From NCBI GenBank assembly GCA_025465475.1, contig JAODMR010000025.1:1-64000 (forward strand): a stretch of 64,000 nucleotides of DNA, written 5' to 3'. Made by a program: the position numbers and the translations under genes. The DNA comes from Micrococcaceae bacterium. Lineage in GTDB: Bacteria; Actinomycetota; Actinomycetes; Actinomycetales; Micrococcaceae. Within the stretch, counting starts at the first letter, position 1. Every line of letters starts with the position of its first letter. The notes below the pieces were generated by a model. That model had not been told where the DNA came from. It saw only the letters and a program-made list of their open reading frames with translations, and did no database searches. Positions 26,901 to 35,146 of the stretch are shown one piece after another.

Positions 26901-27521
26901 TGGCCGGACGCGCCGGCTCCGGTACTGACCAACCTCGACGTCGCCGTTGGCCCGGGGGATTGGCTCACCGTGACCGGACCGTCCGGCTCAGGAAAGTCGA
27001 CCCTGCTCGCGGTCCTGCTCGGATTCCTGCCACCGGTCTCCGGGACGCGGACCGCAGGGGGGCGCATCGCCTGGTGCCCGCAGCAGGGTCACCTGTTCGA
27101 TTCGAGCCTTCGCGCCAACCTGCTGCTGGCCCGCCCCCGGAATTCCGCCCCCACCGAGGCCGAACTGCTCCAGTCCCTGGCAGCCGTCGGACTGGAACCG
27201 CTCCTGGCGGAACTTCCGGCGGGACTGGACACCGGGATCGGGCCCTCCGGCAGCAGGTTGTCCGGTGGGCAGCGGCAGCGGGTGGCAGTGGCACGGACCT
27301 TGTTGGCCGGCGCGGACGTCGTCCTGCTCGATGAGCCGACGGCGCATCTGGACAGCGCCGCCGCGGAGTCGCTGATGCGGGACCTGCGGGCCGGGCTGTC
27401 GGACAAGGCAGTGGTTCTGGTCACCCATGATGCGGCGGCCTGTTCGGACGGCGACGATGTCCTGGCCCTTTCCCTGACTGCTGGCCCACGCGCGACCGAC
27501 GCCGTTACGCTGGTCCGATGA
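23988..27521 (+). CDS. cydDC: Fused CydD-CydC thiol ABC exporter
   Basis: In most bacteria CydD and CydC are two polypeptides that form an ABC exporter of cysteine and glutathione needed to assemble cytochrome bd. Here they are one 1177-residue chain. Half 1 has membrane helices to about residue 300, Walker A GPSGCGKST (about 365), signature LSPGE (about 477) and Walker B VLLLDEPTAHLD. Half 2 starts near residue 600 and has Walker A GPSGSGKST (about 997), signature LSGGQ (about 1090) and Walker B VVLLDEPTAHLD. Half 1 resembles CydD and half 2 CydC. Two Ala/Pro/Gly-rich stretches (about 420-450 and 925-960) are loop insertions. It begins 1 bp after cydB and overlaps the next gene by ATGA. Confidence 0.93.
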   Translation: MSARPPFPAASRPGLYRLGVLSALKALALAVFAEAVVTGMVSAVTGSGNLTGALQVAAAAAVVRAVSVWAQQVQARRTALGAKEDLRHRLAERLVRDGGHDGGQGAGAVLAARGLDALDNYYTQFLPALVSCAVVPLLIGARILLADWVSALIVVLTVPLVPLFMVLIGQHTVQRTAEAATALSRLSNHLLELAKGLPVLVGLGRARAQTEALRTVSEEYRSTTLATLRVAFLSSLALELISTISVALVAVFVGVRLVHGELDLATGLLVLVLAPECYLPLRELGTAHHASDDGREALARADAVLHRPEVPALADVNQQGSEGHGTRPVDLVVSGLRVRYQDRRHPVLKGIGFRAPAGQITALAGPSGCGKSTLLHVLTGQLRTGEGVEVAGTVCGLDSDRVAWVPQHPATVTDTVRAEVLFYAAVPAGSGAAGTETAIGGVAVAADGKPDTARDAAVSGALALVGISALAERHPAELSPGELRRLALARALVRIDGGATVLLLDEPTAHLDAASAGIVERVIASLRNRVTVVLVAHAAGTLALADQVVQLVGADGGKDLPAETMSVPASPAEAGLLTAGIEAGLTAVTGVAAAGAEAEREPPVPLATRLRVLVRVLEPWRPAFLLAVLCSVLATLSALALTGLSGWLIVRASQQPPILYLLVAITGVRFFGLTRAVARYWERLLLHDALFAALTRLRVRVWQSLSHRILARRSLLRGEGAVDHLIGDLDTVRDLAPRVVLPPVAGLFCAVAVAVSTGLLLPAALPAQVAVLAAALLVCPLLAARVDGAASAAEVLHRSTVLRRITAMLGAANDLRANRAERGVLDGVRAADSAATAAVRKATRSEGLAQGLLVLSTAIGALAVLAIGSPLVATGTLPAEVLAGLVLLNLALFDAFTGVAGAVRLWPALNTVLARFAVDLLPDPPHGARLPGGDRFPGTDTRPEKRLSTGDTPVEAEELARGVRLSSVTAAWPDAPAPVLTNLDVAVGPGDWLTVTGPSGSGKSTLLAVLLGFLPPVSGTRTAGGRIAWCPQQGHLFDSSLRANLLLARPRNSAPTEAELLQSLAAVGLEPLLAELPAGLDTGIGPSGSRLSGGQRQRVAVARTLLAGADVVLLDEPTAHLDSAAAESLMRDLRAGLSDKAVVLVTHDAAACSDGDDVLALSLTAGPRATDAVTLVR

Positions 27522-28513
27522 GCCAACTCCCGCCACATTGGCCGGTCTTTCCGGGCCTCACCTTTCGGCCCATCACGCCCGCGGACACGGACACCTGGCT
27601 GCAGCTGATCGAGCGCATCGCCGCAGCCGAAAAGCCGGCGTGGCATGAACGGCGCTCCGATTTGGAGGACGTGTTCGCCTCCAGCAAGAACGACCCGGCG
27701 GTCAACAGCCTGCTGGCCGTCGACGCGGAAGGCACGGCCAGGGCCTTTGTACGGGTGACGAAGAACGCCGAAGGGCCGAAAGCACACCTGCACGGCGGCG
27801 TGGACCCGGCCTGGCAGCGGCGGGGACTGGGGTCCGTACTGGTGGACTGGCAGCTCGCCCGGGTCGCCGAGCGTTTTGACGAGGACGGAATGACTCCTGC
27901 CGTGGCCCGCGGGCACGCGGAAGAGCGCAACGCGGCAGCGCAGGCGCTGTTCGCGTCACACGGATTCTCCATCGTCCGGTACTTCACCGAAATGCGCCGC
28001 CCGTTGAACGACGGTCTGCCGCCGGTGACCCTGCCCCCGGGCATCGACATCGTGCCCTATACGGACGCGCTCTCGGAGGCCGTCCGGGTGGCGCACAACG
28101 AGGCGTTCGCGGATCACTGGGGTTCAGAGCCTCGGGATCCGGAGGCGTGGGGTTTCATGGTGCATTCACCGCTGTCCAGGCCGCAGTGGAGCGCCGTTGC
28201 CGTGGCCCGCGGCACCGGCGAGGTGGTGGGGTACCAGCTGGCCAGCTACGACCCCGAGGTGCAGCAGAACTCAGGCCGCGAGGAGGGTTACACGGATCTG
28301 CTCGGCGTGCGTCGGCCCTGGCGCGGCAGGGGCATCGCGGTTGCCCTGTTGGTGGACGCGATGCACCGGTTCCGGGCGGACGGGATGGCGTACGCAACGC
28401 TGGACGTGGACACCGAGAATCCCACCGGCGCCCTGAAGCTTTACCAGGGCCTGGGCTATGAGCCCACGCACCGCTCGGTCGCCTGGGACCTGGTCCTGCC
28501 CGGCGCCGGCTGA
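27518..28513 (+). CDS. Tandem-domain GNAT acetyltransferase, mycothiol-synthase-like architecture
   Basis: A 331-residue protein with two GNAT domains. The second is clear: VRRPWRGRGIAVALL is the acetyl-CoA pyrophosphate loop and NPTGALKLYQGLGYE the C-terminal motif. The first is weaker, with WQRRGLGSVLVDWQLA as its loop. The order and linker (EMRRPL between domains) resemble MshD, mycothiol synthase, but this does not prove the substrate. Its start overlaps the cydDC stop (ATGA), so it is probably the last gene of the cyd operon, an unusual partner. It converges with the DinB gene with 32 bp between stops. Confidence 0.82.
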   Translation: MSQLPPHWPVFPGLTFRPITPADTDTWLQLIERIAAAEKPAWHERRSDLEDVFASSKNDPAVNSLLAVDAEGTARAFVRVTKNAEGPKAHLHGGVDPAWQRRGLGSVLVDWQLARVAERFDEDGMTPAVARGHAEERNAAAQALFASHGFSIVRYFTEMRRPLNDGLPPVTLPPGIDIVPYTDALSEAVRVAHNEAFADHWGSEPRDPEAWGFMVHSPLSRPQWSAVAVARGTGEVVGYQLASYDPEVQQNSGREEGYTDLLGVRRPWRGRGIAVALLVDAMHRFRADGMAYATLDVDTENPTGALKLYQGLGYEPTHRSVAWDLVLPGAG

Positions 28514-28545
28514 CGCTGGCAGCTCTGGCACCCGTCCCCGCGGAT

Positions 28546-29064
28546 TCAGCCGTCGACGTCGTGCAGGTGGTGGACGACGTCGTGCAGGAAGTACCCGGCG
28601 AGGGTGTGCACCGTGAACAGGGAACCGTTGCTGCGGCGCCCACTGCGCTGCCACTGCTCCTTGCGGACGGCAGCGAAGGAGGCCGCCACCTCGGCCCCGG
28701 CGGCCAGCAGTTCCGCCCGCACCGTTGCCGGGTCGGCGGAGGCATAGTTCCCGTCCAGGGCTGCCTGGTCCTGGTCCCAGTTGTCGAAGAGGGGATCCTC
28801 CGTGGCAAGCATCAACTGCAGCCGCCGGTCGAACACATCGAACACGTCCCGCACATGGCAGCCGTATTCCAAGGCCGACCACGTGCTGTCGTCGGGCCGC
28901 TGCGTAGCCCCGGGCCGACGAAGCACGGCGTCCCAGCGCGGCAACAGCTGTGGCAGGCTGCCCGCCACCTCCGCCGGCGTCACCTCGGCTGCGACGAAGC
29001 CACAGTCGGGGCAGCGCTGCGACAGCACCCAGGTCCAGTCCTTGTCATCCGGCACGATTCCCAT
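28546..29064 (-). CDS. DinB-like/mycothiol maleylpyruvate isomerase N-terminal domain protein
   Basis: A 172-residue four-helix-bundle-type protein. The metal-site histidines of the DinB superfamily are suggested by EYGCHVRDVFDVFDRRL and by HDVVHHLHDVDG at the C terminus. Some actinobacterial relatives are mycothiol-dependent enzymes, but nothing here fixes the reaction. The ATG at 29064 (MGIVPDDKDWTWV) is preferred to the track start, which reaches into parC's end. CPDCG near the N terminus may be a partial metal site. It sits 10 bp downstream of parC on the same strand. Confidence 0.72.
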   Translation of the reverse strand: MGIVPDDKDWTWVLSQRCPDCGFVAAEVTPAEVAGSLPQLLPRWDAVLRRPGATQRPDDSTWSALEYGCHVRDVFDVFDRRLQLMLATEDPLFDNWDQDQAALDGNYASADPATVRAELLAAGAEVAASFAAVRKEQWQRSGRRSNGSLFTVHTLAGYFLHDVVHHLHDVDG

Positions 29065-29074
29065 GGCGGGTAGT

Positions 29075-31573
29075 TTAGCCCGACTGGCCACCGGTCAGGC
29101 TCGGCCCCACGGCTTCCACCGCCTGGGCCAGCGCGATGCCCGAACCGTCACGTCGTCCATGTTCGGTTGGCAGGGCCCTGGCGATGCCCGCCGCGGAGGT
29201 GGCCTTCGCCGGGCCATGCCCGGCCCAGGCGAGCAGCAGCAGGTCCTCCCCGCGCAGGAAGCGGTGTGCACGCACTCCTGCCGTGGCCCGGCCCTTGACC
29301 GGGTATTCGGCAAGGGCCGTCACCTTGGCGCTGCCGGTTTCCGTGCCGGGCAGCGCCTTGGAACTGCCGGCGATGGTCACCACGACGGCGTCCGGGTCCT
29401 CGGCGGCGACTACGGAGAAGCTCAGCACGCGGTCGCCCGGACCCAGTTTGATCCCTGCCATGCCCCCGGCGGTGCGGCCCTGAGGCCGGACAGCGGAGGC
29501 GGGGAAGCGCAGCAGCTGCGCCTGGCGGGTTACGAAAACGAGGTCGTCGTCATCTGAGGCCGGCGCGGCGGCGATGATCCGGTCCTTGTCCTTGAGCGAA
29601 ATGACCTCCCAATCGTCCCGGTTCAGGGGGTATTCGGGGGAGACCCGTTTCACGACGCCCTGTTCGGTGCCCAGCGCGAGCACCGTGTTCAGGGCCGTGA
29701 AGGCCACCAGGGATTCCCCTTTGCCCAGGGTGAGGAATTCCTTGGCGGGCACGCCACCGGCCAGGTTGGGCAGGCCCGCCGTGGGCGGCAGCACCGGCAT
29801 GTCCACAACCTGCAGTCGGAGCATCCGTCCGGTGGAGGTGACGGCGCCGATTTCGGCCCGGGCGCTGGTGGCTACCACGGAGCGCAGCGCGTCGTGCTTG
29901 ATCCGCTGGCCGTTGTCCGTGAGCGGCTCGCGGTTGCTGGTCCGGGCGATCTGGCCGGAGGTGCTCAGCAGCACCCAGCATGGTTCGTCCGCGACCTCCA
30001 GGGCCAGGGGCGCGGCCTTTACCTTGCCGTCGGTGGCGCCGGCGGCCAGGGCCTTGGCCACGCTGGGGGCCACCGCCTCCGACTCGAGCAGGACGGTGCG
30101 CCGGGCGGTGGCGTACTTCGCGGAAATCTCACCGAGTTCGGTGGAGACCAAGGTGCGCAGTTTCTGCTCGGACGCCAGGATCGATTCCAGTTCCTCGATG
30201 TCGCGGCGCAGTTCGGCCTGCTCCTTTTCCAGGTCTATCCGGGAGTACTTGGTCAGCTGTCGAAGCCGGAGTTCCAGGATGTAGTTGGCCTGGATCTCGG
30301 TCAGGTCGTAGATGGCCATCAGCCGTTCGCGGGCAGCGGCCACCTCATCCGAGGAGCGGATGATCTGGATGACCTCGTCAATGTCGACGATGGCGATCAG
30401 CAGGCCCTCCACCAGGTGCAGGCGGTCCTACTTCTTGCCCAACCGGAAACTGGTCCGACGGCGCACCACGGAGATGCGGTGCTGCACATAGACCCGCAAC
30501 AGTTCCAGCAGTCCCAGGGTTTGCGGCTGCCCGTCCACCAGGGTGACGTTGTTGATGCCGAAGGAATCCTCCATCGGGGTGTAGCGGTAGAGCTGCTGGA
30601 TCACGGCCTGCGGGTTGAAGCCGTTCTTGAGTTCAATCACCAGGCGCAGGCCGTGGTTGCGGTCGGTGAGGTCAACGATGTCGCTGATGCCCTGGAGCTT
30701 CTTGGCATTGACGGCGTCCTTGATCTTTTCGATCACCTTCTCCGGTCCCACCAGGTACGGCAGTTCCGTCACCACCAGGCCGGTCCGCCTGGCCGACAGC
30801 TGCTCGACTTCTACCTTGGCCCGCGTCTTGAACGATCCGCGGCCCGTGGCGTAGGCGTCCCTGATGCCGTCCAGGCCGACGATCCGCCCGCCGGTGGGCA
30901 GGTCGGGGCCGGGGACGTAGCGCATGATGTCCTCCAGCGCGGCGTCCGGGTGCGCGATGAGGTGCTGGGTGGCGGCGATCACCTCGCCCAGATTGTGGGG
31001 CGCCATGTTGGTGGCCATGCCGACCGCGATGCCCGTGGTGCCGTTGACCAGCAGGTTGGGGAAAGCGGCCGGCAGGACGTCCGGCTGCTGCAGCTGATTG
31101 TCGTAATTGGGGACGAAATCGACGACGTCCTCGTCCAGGTCATCCGTGAGGGCCAGGGCGGCCGCCGCGAGCCGGGCTTCGGTGTAGCGGGGCGCCGCCG
31201 GACCGTCGTCGTGCGAGCCGAAGTTGCCGTGCCCGTCGATCAGCGGCAGCCGCAGCGAGAAGTCCTGCGCCATCCGCACCATGGCGTCGTAGATGGCGGC
31301 GTCACCGTGGGGGTGCAGCTTACCCATCACCTCGCCTACCACGCGGGCGCTCTTGACGTGGCCGCGGTCCGGCCGGAGTCCCATGTCGCTCATCATGTAC
31401 AGAATGCGCCGCTGTACCGGCTTCAACCCGTCACGGGCGTCGGGCAGGGCCCTGGAATAGATCACCGAGTAGGCGTACTCCAGGAAAGAGCCCTCCATTT
31501 CGCTGGAGACATCGATTTCGATGATCTTCTCGTCGAACGGTTCGGCTGCTGCCGGTGGTTGGCGCTTGGCCAT
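29075..31573 (-). pseudogene. parC: DNA topoisomerase IV subunit A (ParC) interrupted by in-frame TAG
   Basis: This is the DNA-cleaving subunit of topoisomerase IV. Read through the stop it is about 832 codons. The N-terminal 381 residues include [20 protein letters not shown] and the catalytic tyrosine Y130 in [10 protein letters not shown]. Codon 382 is TAG (30430-30428), between GKK and DRLHLVEGLLIAIVDIDEV, and the frame then continues intact to a TAA at 29075 through the coiled coil and C-terminal beta-pinwheel region. No insertion or deletion is needed: a single substitution would restore Lys, Glu or Gln. The break falls in the long coiled-coil helix before the C-gate, so the front piece alone should not form a working enzyme. 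A GTG 15 bp downstream has no good Shine-Dalgarno. A sequencing error, a real pseudogene and suppression are all possible. Confidence 0.9.
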
Positions 31574-31686
31574 GCGAACGCTGGTTCCTTACTGCTGCGG
31601 GACAACGAGTTACTGCGGCGGGACCGACGGGGACGGCGCAGGGCAGCACGATGCACCGGATTCCCGCGTGTCGGTACAGTGAGTCT

Positions 31687-34362
31687 ATGGTGGATCAGCC
31701 GCGGGACGGTGTATATCCGGATTATTGGGAGGCCGATGTCGTGCTGCGCGACGGCGGCACAGCCCACCTGCGACCCATCACCCCGGCTGACGCGCCGGCC
31801 GTCCAGGCCTTCCACATGGCGCAGTCACGCAACTCCGTCTACCTGCGGTTCTTCACCTACAAGGCCAAGCTCACCGACAAGGAACTGCGCCGGTTCACCG
31901 AGGTGGACCACCGGGACCGGGTGGCGTTTGTCATCACCACCGGCGGTGAAATCCTCGGCATCGGCCGGTACGACCGCCTGGACGACCGGACCGAAGCGGA
32001 GGTCGCCTTCAACATCTCCGACCGGCACCAGGGCCGCGGGCTGGGATCAATCCTCCTGGAACACCTTGCCGCCGCCGCCCGCGAAAACGGGATCCGCCGG
32101 TTCAGCGCCGAAATACTCCCCGAGAACCGGAAGATGCTGGACGTCTTTTCCGACGCCGGGTATGAGGTGCACCGGCATTACGACGACGGCGTCGTCAGCC
32201 TAGCGTTCGACATTGACCCCACCGACCGGTCCCGTGCCGTGATGGAATCCCGCGAACACCGCGCCGAAGCGCGCAGCGTCGCCGGGCTCCTGGCCCCGGC
32301 TTCCGTCGCCGTTATCGGCGCCAGCAGGAAGTGGGGCAGCATCGGTTACCAGCTGCTGGAGCACGTTATCGAAGGCGGATTCACCGGCCCTGTGCACGCC
32401 GTGAACCCGGACGCGCTGGAACTCTCCGGCCGGCTCTCCTACGCCTCCGTCCGGGACGTTCCGACGCCGGTGGACCTTGCCGTGATCGCCGTGCCCTACG
32501 ACGAGGTGGCGACAGTGGTGGAGGACTGCGCCGCCGCGGGCGTCAAGGGGCTGCTGGTCGCGACGGCAGGTTTCGCTGACGACGGCGAACGCGGCAGCGA
32601 GCGCCAGCGGGCGCTGGTCCGGCAGGCCCGCGCCAACGGCATGCGGCTCATCGGCCCCGCCTCGCTGGGCCTGGCAAACACCCGGCCGGAGGTATCCCTG
32701 AACGCATCGATGGCTCCGCAGCTGCCCCTCCGCGGGGGCCTGGGCCTCTTCACGCAGTCGGCGGCGATCGGCGTCGCACTGTACGCGGCGACCAGCCGGC
32801 GCCAGGTGGGAGTATCGACCCTGCTGTCCGCCGGGAACCGCGCCGACGTGTCGGGTAACGACCTGATGCAGTTCTGGGAGGACGACGACGACACCCGCGC
32901 CTGCGGCCTCTACCTTGAGTCCATCGGCAACCCGCGCAAGTTCTCGCGTATCGCCCGGCGGCTGGCCCGCACGAAACCGGTGGTGGTAGCCAAGTCAGAC
33001 GTCATGGGGTTGCGGCTGCCGCCCGGGCACGCCGTCCGCACCACGCAGGCCCCCGCCGGCGCCCTGGATGCCATGCTCCGGCAGGCGGGTGTCATCCGCG
33101 TGGAAACCGTCGAGCAGCTGGTCGATGTGGCGCAGCTGGTGGTCAGCCAACCCCTGCCAGCCGGGCCGTCGGTGGCAGTACTAAGCAACTCGCTGGCCCT
33201 GGGCAAGGTGGTCGCGGACGCGGTGGAGGCACACGGGCTGCAGGTGGGCGAGCTGGAGGCCGGCCTGGACCTGGAGTCCGGCCAGTCGGTGGCGCTGGCG
33301 CAGCTGCGCCGCCGGGTGTTGGCGGTTCTGGGCAAGCCATCGCTGCATGCCGCCGTCGTGACCCTGCTTCCGGCCAACGGGGTGGGCGTGAATGCCATCA
33401 CCGAGGTGCTGCACGAGTGTTCCCGGCAAACGGGCAAACCCGTGGTCGCCGCGTTCACCGGCAACCTGGATCCTGCCCTGCAGGTGGAAGGCCTGCTGGG
33501 ACCGGGCGTGCCCTCGTTTTCGAATCCCGGAGCCGCCGTCGCCGCGCTCGCCGCCGTCGTCCGCTACAGCCAATGGCGCCAGCACGACCAGGCGGCTTTC
33601 GACCTGCCCGCAGGCATCGATCCGCAGGCGGTAGCCGTTCGGCTTGACGAGCTGCTGCAGGACGTTCCGGGTGACGCGCTCCTGCAGGTACCGCCGGCGA
33701 TTGCGGGTGAGCTGTTGGGCAGCTACGGAATACGGGTGCTGGAATCGGTGGCGTTTACCACCGACGAGGAAGCGGTGGCCGCAGCGGAACGGCTCGGCTG
33801 GCCGGTCGCGCTCAAGACCCTGGACCCGATCCTGCGGCATCGACTTGACCTGGGCGGGGTCCGGCTCAATATTGAGGACGCCGACTCCCTGCGGCGCAAC
33901 ATCGATTCCATGCGCCGGGTGCTGGCGCCGTACGGCCGTTTCGGCATGGAAGTCCAGGCGATGGCCCCGGTGGGTCAGTCCTGCACCCTGCGGGCCATCG
34001 AGGACCCGCTGCTGGGCCCGGTGGTGTCCTTCGGCCTCGCCGGTGACGCCGTCAACCTGCTCGACGACTGGTCCCACCGGGTGCCGCCCCTGACCAGCGC
34101 CGACGTCGCGGAACTGGTCCGCGCTCCCAAGGCTTCCCGGAAGCTCTTCGGCTACCAGGGGCTGCCGGCCGTGAACGTCGCCGCCCTGGAGGACCTGGCG
34201 GCCCGGCTGGCCGTGCTTAAGGACGAGCACCCCGAGGTGGGTCTGCTGGAACTCAACCCGGTCCTGGTCGGGACGGACGGGCTGACCATCCTGGCCGCCG
34301 ACCTGCGGATCGGCAACCCGGCACAGCGCACTGACAGCGCCCGCCGGGCCATGCGCTCCTGA
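31687..34362 (+). CDS. GNAT acetyltransferase fused to ADP-forming acyl-CoA synthetase-like protein
   Basis: An 891-residue two-part protein. Residues 15-175 form a GNAT domain (RPITPADAPAVQAF, HQGRGLGSILLEHL). From about residue 200 there is a CoA-binding Rossmann domain (PASVAVIGASRKWGSIGYQLL), then succinyl-CoA-ligase-like domains, and from about 670 an ATP-grasp domain (LLGSYGIRVLE, WPVALKTL, LLELNPVLVG). E. coli PatZ, a protein lysine acetyltransferase, has the same parts in the reverse order. A role in protein acetylation is likely but not proven; the ligase part may be only regulatory. The ATG at 31687 begins MVDQPRDGVYP. It is divergent from parC. Confidence 0.85.
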   Translation: MVDQPRDGVYPDYWEADVVLRDGGTAHLRPITPADAPAVQAFHMAQSRNSVYLRFFTYKAKLTDKELRRFTEVDHRDRVAFVITTGGEILGIGRYDRLDDRTEAEVAFNISDRHQGRGLGSILLEHLAAAARENGIRRFSAEILPENRKMLDVFSDAGYEVHRHYDDGVVSLAFDIDPTDRSRAVMESREHRAEARSVAGLLAPASVAVIGASRKWGSIGYQLLEHVIEGGFTGPVHAVNPDALELSGRLSYASVRDVPTPVDLAVIAVPYDEVATVVEDCAAAGVKGLLVATAGFADDGERGSERQRALVRQARANGMRLIGPASLGLANTRPEVSLNASMAPQLPLRGGLGLFTQSAAIGVALYAATSRRQVGVSTLLSAGNRADVSGNDLMQFWEDDDDTRACGLYLESIGNPRKFSRIARRLARTKPVVVAKSDVMGLRLPPGHAVRTTQAPAGALDAMLRQAGVIRVETVEQLVDVAQLVVSQPLPAGPSVAVLSNSLALGKVVADAVEAHGLQVGELEAGLDLESGQSVALAQLRRRVLAVLGKPSLHAAVVTLLPANGVGVNAITEVLHECSRQTGKPVVAAFTGNLDPALQVEGLLGPGVPSFSNPGAAVAALAAVVRYSQWRQHDQAAFDLPAGIDPQAVAVRLDELLQDVPGDALLQVPPAIAGELLGSYGIRVLESVAFTTDEEAVAAAERLGWPVALKTLDPILRHRLDLGGVRLNIEDADSLRRNIDSMRRVLAPYGRFGMEVQAMAPVGQSCTLRAIEDPLLGPVVSFGLAGDAVNLLDDWSHRVPPLTSADVAELVRAPKASRKLFGYQGLPAVNVAALEDLAARLAVLKDEHPEVGLLELNPVLVGTDGLTILAADLRIGNPAQRTDSARRAMRS

Positions 34363-34425
34363 ATCCCGGAACGGGATACAGGAGCGGAATTCGCGGCCGG
34401 CTGGTACATCTGTGAAAATGGCAGC

Positions 34426-35112
34426 ATGAACTCCTTTGGTACGGCCGCGCATTCAAGCGCCCAGGGACACACGCTCTCGACAGCCCTGGAACGTGCAGGT
34501 TTTTATCCGCTGCTGGTCTCGGACGTGGTGGAGGACGCCCTGGACGGCCGGGAATGCCTGGCGCACCTGGTGCACCTGGAAACCCACTTCGACCGTACCG
34601 AGGTGCACCGGCACATCACCGTACTGGTGCTCACGGAAGACATGCTGGTCATCACGCACGTGGACGACCAGCAGCTGGATGAAGCCGGCGAGCAGATGGT
34701 CGCGCAGATCTCCACCGAATCCGTCCCCGTGAGCCAGATCCGGTCGGTCGTGCTGAGTTACACCTACGCCCAGCCGCAGAACTACAAGCCCTCCGACGCG
34801 ATGCGCGAATTGACGCTCTCCATCGCCTGGTCCGGCGGCCAGCGGATCGACATTGGCCCGGCCAGCTGCGGCGACCCGCAATGCGACGCGGACCACGGCT
34901 ACACCGGAACCGTGGCGCAGGAGGACATTGCCCTGCGGATCAGCGCCGAGGCCGACGGCCTGCAGGCCGTGCAGGACGCCAGGTACTTTGCCCGCTCACT
35001 GCGCGCCGTCAACACGAGCAGCGTCCCCGTGGCCGGGGACCCGCACACGGCCCAGCGGGGACGCTTTCCCGCCTTGGGGACGCGGTTGAACCGCGGCCAC
35101 CACCCCCGCTGA
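34426..35112 (+). CDS. DUF5998 family protein
   Basis: A 228-residue protein matching the actinobacterial DUF5998 pattern (SDVVEDALDGRE, HLVHLETHFD, RHITVLVLTEDMLVITHVDD, CGDPQCDADHGYTG). The C-terminal third includes a short CxxxxC segment, possibly metal-binding, and DARYFARSLRAV. Function unknown. It lies between the acetyltransferase fusion and a phosphodiesterase, all on the plus strand with short gaps, so it is probably in one operon with them. Confidence 0.8.
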   Translation: MNSFGTAAHSSAQGHTLSTALERAGFYPLLVSDVVEDALDGRECLAHLVHLETHFDRTEVHRHITVLVLTEDMLVITHVDDQQLDEAGEQMVAQISTESVPVSQIRSVVLSYTYAQPQNYKPSDAMRELTLSIAWSGGQRIDIGPASCGDPQCDADHGYTGTVAQEDIALRISAEADGLQAVQDARYFARSLRAVNTSSVPVAGDPHTAQRGRFPALGTRLNRGHHPR

Positions 35113-35146
35113 CCGGCAGCGGCCAGGACAGGAGCATTCGTTACCG

